DNA of 64,000 bases, taken from NCBI GenBank assembly GCA_013433145.1, contig CM024190.1, positions 7,354,120 through 7,418,119 of the forward strand, given 5' to 3'. This DNA is from Ascaris suum (Eukaryota > Nematoda > Chromadorea > Rhabditida > Ascarididae). The position numbers were made by a program, and so were the translations under genes. Shown piece by piece: positions 50,766 to 64,000 of the stretch (position 1 is the stretch's first letter; every line of letters begins with the position of its first letter). The notes beneath the pieces are model-generated. The model made no database searches and was not told the origin of the DNA. It saw only the letters and a list, made by a program, of their open reading frames with translations.

Positions 50766-53010
50766 AAAGTGAGAGAGCCCAGCTTCACCTATTAAACCCA
50801 GTTCAGACTCCGGCTTTGGTCTCGATCGAAGCCAGATTTAATCAAAACCCGAGGACACCAACCTACAAACAACTAGTTTTTGAAAACCACTATAGAAATT
50901 TTAAAAAATTGAAAGCGATATAAGCAAAGAGGCATAACCACAAGCAGGAAGCCTACTCTATTAAGCAGAACTGAATTCTTTTTATTCGGCAACAATAGCA
51001 ATAACTCGAAATAATACACTCTTCAAAGCAAATAATACAAAGAAAAACAATAAATAAGTCGATGAGCTGAAGGGTTATCGATCACCAATAAATGATCAAC
51101 CTGGGAACTGCTATGAAAAACTTCGGCTAAATTCCGAAGAAGTATATGCGCCGCTTAGAATCGGAAGTGTAATTTCATTCATATCATAATATGAGTTGTT
51201 TTCCGCTAGTATATCTATGTAATATTTTTTTTTGTGGCATCGTTTTACCATTAACTATAAAAAGTATACGTTCAGTCTTATATAATATTCATTTGAGTTG
51301 TTTATTTATTTAACTGAAGACACCGATTGGTGCAAATTCTCGTATCAATTAATAGTACACCTTAAATCCAATATTATCGGAAAATGAGAAGCGTGGAAAA
51401 AAAAAACAACAAAAACAACATAAAATATTACCGTGAAGAAATATGAAAAGCTTCATATATTGGCGGATCGCTTTGAGAAAAAGAACTTACACTACTTTAT
51501 AGAGACGACGAATACGTACGTAAATATTCCACAATCGCTGCAAGATATACCTCTTGCCGCGATACACACACCAACAGTCACAGCAACTCGAACTCATTTA
51601 GGCTGCAGCTAAACGACGAATCAATGCGTTGCACTTCACTACTATCTTATGCAAGAAGTTTGGCCTCTTGCCAGATCTTTATTTTTTTTTAATGCATCAA
51701 TAAATTTCATTGAGAGCAATTCAAGATGTCATTTTTTTTTTAGCATGAAAAACGAATTTGAGCATATAGCGCCTATATGTTTATAAACTCAATCATAATT
51801 AAAGCTTAATGAAGTGTGTAGCGAAAAAAAAGTTGAAGCATTTTTCCGCATTAAATATGCAATTGATGATGATTTTAATTGATGATAGAATATGCGATAT
51901 TCGACGGAAATTATACGAATAGCCAAGTAAGAGAAATAAACTTTCAACTCAAACTTTTTCTAAACTTTTTACTGCAAGAAAAATTAAGTTCTGAAATATT
52001 AGTTCCCAACTTATAAGCGGCTATCATTTATACTAAATGCCGAACTTAAAACATTCTTTAATAATTGACTTGTAAGTAATATATGGCCTTATCATCAAGA
52101 TGTGCTACACGATTTTTTAAAAGCTTTTAAAAATCTCGTAACAACAGAAAATTCTAATGGAAAATGTTTCGAAGAATTGTTGTTTAATGATCACCCACTA
52201 ATTGTTGGCATATCGAGTTATCGTAATTGCGAGCGTGCGTGCCTTTTCGCATCGGGAGTCACGCGCAACTGCTTACGTCAAAATGTGATGTCGTGCGCGT
52301 GGGACATGCGGCAACGCTGACAGGACAAGGTGTCCGATCAGATGGGAAGTTGTTCGAAGTTATACGATTGCTGCTTGGCGTTTCTTACCTGTGATACCTG
52401 TGAGAGATGCTTGCCGAATTAAATAGTGGACTGTTTAGATTGCCATGGCGACTTATTGGATGAATGTGATGCCATCCAACAGTGGAAATCTACGCGGAGT
52501 GGTACATTCAGAAATGTCTTCGGTCTTTTTGGTATCACCTGTTGGTGTAATTCCAGGTGCATGTCGTTGTAGTTAACATGTTTGTGAGTGATCATGCTGT
52601 GCGAATAGTATGTTTTCATGGTGGTGTTGATTGCTGAAATTTGATGGCATTGCTGAATCATTGAAATGAAACGAATGTAGTAGCCAAGGTCAGTCACTTA
52701 CTGATGTTTCGCGGGTATTTTATATTGCAAGGAAACCAGATCAGTGCTCACTGGATTAATCTTCGCTCCCGTAGGTTTTATGTGAAGCGTCTGATTCGTA
52801 CACTTTCAGTGAGAAGCTCTGGCTAAATGCTGCGTTTCCAGAAGTCAACAATAAATGCTGCATCTGAATGCGGAATTTTCTAGCCTTATTGTCTTCATTC
52901 GTATACTTTGTGTATGTTTACAGTTTCGGGACGTTAAAATAAACCAGGTATCAAGCATATATCGAAACGTAGTTCAGTTTCGAAAGTCAAGATTTTCAGC
53001 TTTCTAGGAA

Positions 53011-53135
53011 ATGTTTGCAGCTATTCACGAGGGTTTCAGAAGCACGAAGACTTCAGACATTGAACGAAACAATGACAACGATGGTAAACCTAATTCAACG
53101 ATGACCTCTGACGACTTTAACGAAAATTTGTACAG
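53011..53135 (+). CDS. Candidate first exon (or 62-aa small ORF) of an unidentified gene
   Basis: A TTTTCAG site ends 11 nt before an ATG, the spacing seen at the other gene starts here. The exon reads MFAAIHEGFRSTKTSDIERN then a polar NDNDGKPNSTMTSDDFNENL stretch, and ends TACAG|GTATTT, a good donor in phase 2. No downstream exon could be matched, and phase excludes joining it to rab-11. Read through without splicing, the frame ends after 62 codons with a hydrophobic tail (YFLLILFTYVAKFF), like a small tail-anchored protein. Not recognised. Confidence 0.32.
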
Positions 53136-54556
53136 GTATTTTTTGTTGATTTTGTTTACTTATGTTGCAAAGTTTTTCAACTTGAGGTTCATGCATTGAC
53201 ACTGCATGCCTTGCTATCGCGACGGTGCAATACCTGGCAAAGGTAGGTGTATTGCTTTTCTTGGAAGTGCCACAGTTGTGTACTGTGCACTGTTATAAGT
53301 CGTTTCTGAGTTTTCATCGAATTTTCAGCAGAAGAGTTTGAAAAAATGGCGAATTTTGAAACGAGCTTCGAAATATACCTATTTCCTATCAATAAATAAA
53401 AATGCAGGTGCTCTTGTGATTTTTTTTTTTGTATACCTGTGAGTCGAAGTATTGAATATGAGAACGTTGAATGCTTCAATAGTGATCGATTTGGTAGAGA
53501 CGATTCGAGGAGCGCCATCGTCGAGATCGCTTACCTAGATAGCATGATCGCTTTTCGCTGATTCATCATCAACATATGCTTCGTTCGTCTCATTGCTTGG
53601 CAAACGAGAGAGAAAGAGAGAGCAATGTGGCGGACAATTCGTATCGCCTCACTTCGAACATTTTAAGCGTCGTTTTATTTTACATCGATATGTAAGAAAT
53701 TTTTTATGCTTTAAAATTTATTCATTTATTTTATGTGTTTGATTTAATATTAAATGTTGTTTTGCATATTATCTGATATTTTTTGCAGTTTGCATATTTG
53801 TTAGAAGATCATAAAATTTGCATATTTCTTGTTGCAAATTTTTCGGTTATTGAGAATTTTTACTAAGTAATACTAACGAAATAAATTAATCGGCTATCAT
53901 TGATATCACAGATATCATTTCTTTTATTAATTCCGTATATGTTGTAAAATATGAAAGCTCTTTTAATGAAAATGGTTATATTGAATGAGAATGAATTACT
54001 AATATAGGTAAATGAGGCAATTTGTCGGCAGTTATGAAGCGCCTTACAGTGCTTTCGTTTTGAAGTTTTCCTGGACAAAATATGCGACCCTTTTTTTTTC
54101 CGGACAAATCGTTTTGATTTGATGATATGATTATTGGTTTTTATTAATGTGAATCATTTGCTTTCGTGACGATTTTATGCAATCGCTTAGGAAGCGCTTT
54201 AAAAGGCGGAAATAAAGTTCCAAGAAGTGGTCATTATCTGTTGTGCTGAAGCGCTTAGATTTCGATCCGATTAAGTGAAAGAAGACAGCTGAAAGACGAA
54301 AGAACGATTTCATCGAAATGGCATATGGAAACTTCATTTATTGTGTTATATCCAGGGTGATCTAATTATTCATAAATACCCCTATGTTATTCTAATTTGC
54401 AACTAAAGTGTCATCGCAGATTCTCGTTTAATATGCCAGATTTTTTCCAACTTTCCTTTAGTATTACTATTATTTATTTTATGTTTAACGTTTAAAGTGG
54501 GCAGTTTTTTTTTGTGATGTTTATTGCAAATGCTTGAGACAGATACTGGGAGGAAA

Positions 54557-54569
54557 GGGGGGGGGGGGG
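54557..54569. repeat. Poly-G tract (13 nt)
   Basis: G13 in intergenic DNA. Confidence 0.95.
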
Positions 54570-55166
54570 TAAACATAGAGGGAATTCGATTTCGAAATTG
54601 GTATAGATAGTAGGGGGAGGTAGATATATGAAGAATTCGGTTTCGAAATCGCAAGGAGAGAATATATAAATGGTGGAATGTGTGACGAGGTCAGAATGCA
54701 TGCATGTGGTATAAAAGGTGTCGTATTGGCGTGTGTGTGTGTATGTGCACTTTTCATAGTCGCCTCGACGCGTTCTCGTTTTTTTTATTTGACGACTATT
54801 GCGTCGTTTTGTGTCAAAAATCGATACATATCTAGATAATATTTCACGCTTTCATGAGAGATTTCATATTAGACGAAGTTGTTGTGATTTCTCTATCATA
54901 TCAACTTATTTCTTAATTAATCTTAAGTTCTACTTAAATAATTTATTCATTTTTATTGATGAGACGTTCGAATACTTGTTAATGATAAATTATAGATGCA
55001 TCAAATTATGCTGAATTATGGGAATAGATTTTACAAACTCTAACAGAGGATATAAAGAAGATAAAACAAAAGATTTGCTGAAGTGGGTTGGGGGATTTTT
55101 TAAATCCATGTTGACTTTTTCTTTAAAGCATGTATTGATGACGAATGGAAATTTGTGTTTAAGCGA

Positions 55167-55218
55167 GGACGAGCCTGTGACATGTCTTTTGCCCGGCAAG
55201 TGCATTAGCACTGAGCTA
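55167..55218 (-). repeat. tRNA-derived / SINE-like fragment
   Basis: On the minus strand TAGCTCAGTGC (55218-55208) is an A-box-like D-arm, followed by TAATGCACTTGCCGGGCAAA and, about 32 nt after the A box, GGCTCGTCC (55175-55167), a weak B-box match. The anticodon arm does not fold with a normal 7-nt loop, so this is not a functional tRNA. A SINE head or decayed tRNA gene is the best reading. Confidence 0.35.
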
Positions 55219-58200
55219 CCGTGACGTTTCCGATGGGACCTACTCTAAGCCCGGCTAAAATAGTTGACTGTAATATATGACGTTAATCACTTTTTTGTAT
55301 TTAATGTTGATATTTGATAGTCTTATCTATGTGTTCTTGGTCGTTGATTTCAGTTTCTGTTCTGCGGTTACAGGCTGAATTCATCCTTGAATATTGATTC
55401 TTGCGAAGGACGGACGCATACATAGAAGCATGTTGGTAGAACTGGACAAGTTTGTATGAAACAGATAGGCGGTGGAAGCGCAATCATTTTTATTGTACAA
55501 ATGAGAGTTTACACTCGTTTTGTGAGCACTCTTATTTCGACGCTGATGAATTTCGATGAAGACGGGCAGCATGAGCGTGAAAAGTTGGAGCCTCACATTG
55601 CGAATTTTTTTGAATTGGAGTAATAGACCGTTTTCTTGTCTTATTTTATTAGCTTCTCAGTATTTTTTGAACACTGCAGCGTGGCATATTCAGTGATATT
55701 AGTGAAAATTGAATTTGTAGCTAAATTCGAGATAAGACGATAAGACGTTGGATGGGAACATTACCACAAGTCATGTGTGGCGAATTTTCGGATCTGAAAT
55801 TCGCTTCGTTCGTTGGCGTCACAGGTTGTTTTTGCGAGATTTCGTTAACCTTATGATGAAATAGTTTTCAGGCGTGGAGTGAATTGAGTGTGATGCACGG
55901 AATCTTCTTTCCCGGAAAGAAGCAGCTTATAACGTTAGCAGCAGAGTTGCAAAGATTTTCTTGTGTTTGTGTCGCGTGTTGCAAAGCAGCCTAGTACACT
56001 TCCGTCATCTTTTGTAGTTTCTTTTAACGATTTTTGGGGAGTTTTTTTAAGAACTTGAGTGATCTGCATGAGCGTAAACGTTTTTCGAATCAATGAAGTT
56101 GTGAAATTCTATTTCAAAGAGGGGCAGTGCAAGGCAGTTGCCAGCCGCACAAAGTGAGCAAATAAACAACCGTTGAACAGCGAGCAAGTGCATGCCAATA
56201 TAGCAAGGCACCGCCAATTCGCGGCTGTAGAATAATAGAGGGCGGATGAGCGCAGCTTGTCTGATTGATTAACGGTGTCTTTTTGCTTCGGTTCCTGTGT
56301 GCATCACCGACAGCATGTGATATTTGGATTGCCTCAGGCTGTTTACCTCGCACAAAGGCAGTTTTGTGATCCTTCGATCGTATGAAATGAGAAGCTGCTC
56401 GTTGAAAAGAGTGAAGTAAATCAAGGGGAAATGTTTGAAGATTGAAAATCACGGGATTGAGTTGAGGGTTTTACCTCATATTGGAATGATGCACGGCACT
56501 AATACACATACTGGCATTCTAGAGGGCTGACTGTCTTTGGTGCTCGATCGCCATGACAGGTTTTTTTAAGGGCATTGATAGGTACAGGACTCATGTTAGC
56601 GAGGAATCGGAAGGTTTGGGAAAATTGCACTACGCTTGCATAAAAAGGCAGATGTAGCTGTAAGACATTCCGTTCAATTTATCAGGAATTATAAAATTGA
56701 CACACATTGAAGGGGGATTTTTTTCCTATCATAGAGACACTGGATGTTGTATATATCCTAACAGAACAATGCGTGCGATGAAGTCATGTGATGATAAAAG
56801 AGTGGAACGCATTAAAACTATCTGTGGGAGGAAGAAATAAACTAGAGGGTTCTTTCACACGAAATGAGGATGAAGGGGAAATAGAAAATGGTGTCCTATG
56901 GAATGACATGAAATGACTTTCTGCTTGTGTGCTGTTAAGTTGTTGTACTGAAGTTTCTATAGGAAGCTGAATATGCAAAATATTTCGATAAATTTACAGC
57001 CTGATTCATTCACCTGAAATAAGACGAGAGTAAAACTGCATAACGGTCAGGCCGAAATAAACGACCCGTAGTCACGGCCCCAAAATTTAAGTGGAGGGCA
57101 ACGGCGCTTTGTCGGCGATCATTTTGACAATCAGAATGTATCGGAGGCGGTAGCAGGGCTCTAAATATTTGAAATTTTTTTAAAATTTGTTTTGCTTATA
57201 TGTTTGCTCGATTATAAGAGCGTTGTTGTATGTGAAATGTTTTTACGGGCTGCAGCAAGCATTTTTATAAACTTTCAACTGCATTTGCTTTAGCATATCA
57301 TTTGGTTGCTTCTGAAGGAGTCCTGATTGTGGAAGGTTTGAAGTGGTTTGAAATAAGGTAGAATCTGCTGCTTCAACTATCAACTGCACTATCTATCTCC
57401 GCACAAACAAAATTTGAAAGTTCGCTCCTCAGAGTTCATGGATTCTTTTAAACGTTTAGTCGAGTTGAAGAATCTCTTCTCCCTCGCCACCTCCGCCGCC
57501 CTTTCCCCGCCTCTTCTAGCAGAAAAAGGGAAGTTCTTGATAGGACTTTGATTGGGGGAAGCTGTTCGTTTGGTTGTGAAGTGAACAGGAGAGGGAGGTT
57601 GTGCTGGTGATCACTCTTGAACTCTGGATTCCGTTGTATTAACGTGTTTGGCATCGAGTTAGCCTTTCCTTATACTGTATCGGAGAAGATACCCAGTAAG
57701 GTGTAACGAGTCTTTAGTGGGGATCATTTATTCGTTCTTGATTTATTGATGTATTTAGTATGTTTTCCTTTGATATATCGGACATAAATGACCATTTAAA
57801 GCTTATTGTTTATTAGCTGAGAGTGCACTGGATTAATGCAAATTAATTCCGGAGTACCAATAAGTTTTGCTTTTTTGAGAGGTATTTCGCAATAGCAATT
57901 TACGGAATTGCAATTTAACAATAAAAGTAGTATTATTCTTGCAATTTGAAAAATTCTATTGCATTTTTGAATTTATTTGAGTAATAAGAGTAAGGAGGAC
58001 ATGAAAGATTGGTTGGGATTGCCGATTCCGAGAATTTCAGACTGTACGTAGAGAAACGAGAGTGCGGACAATTAGAGAAAGAAAAAGAAAATAATGAACG
58101 ATTGTTTGAGTCTGTCGCGAGCCATTATGTTTACTGAATGCGCGTTTGGTAAGTATGCTGCTGTAGTAGTTTTGCAAAGTGATGAGGTTATGCTGATATT

Positions 58201-58507
58201 TTCTTTTGTTTTATTGCAGCTCTAGCGCATATCCTTTTGACTATTAGAAGGATGCTTCATTTATTAATTTGATGGTGTTGGTTCGATCCCACCTCTATAC
58301 AGAGTCAATACGGAGTTTCAGCGGAGTTTTTTGTTTTGCGGTTCATCGATTTAGGGATCGGTAGTTCATGCTGCTTCTCTGAGAATAATTTAGATGTTTG
58401 TGCCGCCTTGCAGTCGTAACTGTTTTACGTTATCGGTATAATACGTGTACTCTAACGTCGTCTGAGCGATCATTTGTTTCGTCTGAACATATTTGCTTCG
58501 ATGTGAA

Positions 58508-58514
58508 ATTTCAG
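58508..58514 (+). promoter_or_regulatory. Probable trans-splice acceptor of rab-11
   Basis: AAATTTCAG ends at 58514, 12 nt before the ATG at 58527. Confidence 0.5.
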
Positions 58515-58526
58515 GGGGACAGCGAG

Positions 58527-63850
<5,324 letters not shown>

Positions 63851-64000
63851 TAGCGCTTATGTGAGCGAGCCGTCCAAGCCAGTTGTGCGGTTGCTGTTTT
63901 GCTGCTTTCACCTTCCTCTCTCTTTTAGCCAACACAGCTTTTCATTTTATACAAAGCCGCTTCCTCGCCTTTCGAATATATTATCTTGGCAAGAAAATTT

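Larger units (their letters stand above)
49731..58526. other. Intergenic region between divergent rpl-7 and rab-11
   Basis: About 8.8 kb. It contains the leaders of both flanking genes, a minus-strand open frame at 50328-50492, a 5S-like fragment (50701-50765), a candidate first exon (53011-53135) and a tRNA-derived fragment (55167-55218). A poly-G tract lies at 54557-54569. GC content rises to the right of 52 kb. A 112-codon minus frame at 56114-56452 has no supporting evidence. No complete gene could be built. Confidence 0.55.

Noticed and set aside
56114..56452. 112-codon minus frame
   Set aside because: No motif, no splice partners, and composition typical of a long chance frame in GC-richer noncoding DNA.
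58205..58295. tRNA-like sequence with B box GGTTCGATCCC
   Set aside because: The B box is good, but no anticodon arm with a normal loop and no acceptor stem could be drawn; only a possible decayed tRNA fragment.

Overview
The window is AT-rich eukaryotic DNA that reads as a nematode genome. Introns end in TTTTCAG-type acceptors. Five of the genes have a strong 3' splice site 12 to 57 nt upstream of the likely start codon, with no matching upstream coding exon seen; this is the pattern left by spliced-leader trans-splicing. The proteins resemble the nematode versions of RPL-7, RAB-11, Axin, a Fax/CDR-type GST-fold protein and an aromatic amino acid decarboxylase. Introns are long (up to 9 kb) and full of (AT)n arrays, poly-G/C tracts and small palindromic elements. 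That fits a parasitic (possibly clade V) nematode better than compact C. elegans, but the species cannot be named from the sequence. All gene models below were assembled by hand from splice-site phase and protein recognition.

Layout. (1) 56-5059, minus: the 5' part of an Axin-like gene (RGS domain plus a conserved post-RGS motif), running off the left edge. (2) 5060-13445: intergenic, with AT arrays and a 146-bp palindrome. (3) 13446-27407, minus: a complete Fax/FAXC/CDR-family gene (6 exons, 273 aa) with a 9-kb first intron. (4) 27795-29360, minus: at least 5 exons of a protein I do not recognise. It ends about 390 bp upstream of the Fax-like start on the same strand, an operon-like spacing. 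(5) 29361-34136: mostly noncoding, with coding-like minus-strand exons (notably a C-terminal exon at 31546-31669). (6) 34137-45313, plus: a complete group II PLP-dependent decarboxylase of the AADC family (11 exons, 520 aa). Its introns hold a 228-bp inverted-repeat element and a 29-bp minisatellite. (7) 46110-49730, minus: rpl-7, complete (4 exons, 244 aa), convergent with the decarboxylase. (8) 49731-58526: intergenic, with a 5S-rRNA-like fragment, a tRNA-derived fragment and a candidate first exon at 53011. (9) 58527-63850, plus: rab-11, complete (5 exons, 215 aa).

The genes are functionally unrelated: Wnt scaffold, GST-fold protein, biogenic amine synthesis, ribosome, recycling-endosome GTPase. 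The only organisation beyond chance is the possible two-gene operon at 27.4-29.4 kb. I found no prokaryotic operon, CRISPR array or defence system. The most novel items are the unrecognised protein upstream of the Fax-like gene, the expanded linkers inside the Axin-like RGS and decarboxylase domains, and several small structured repeats in introns.
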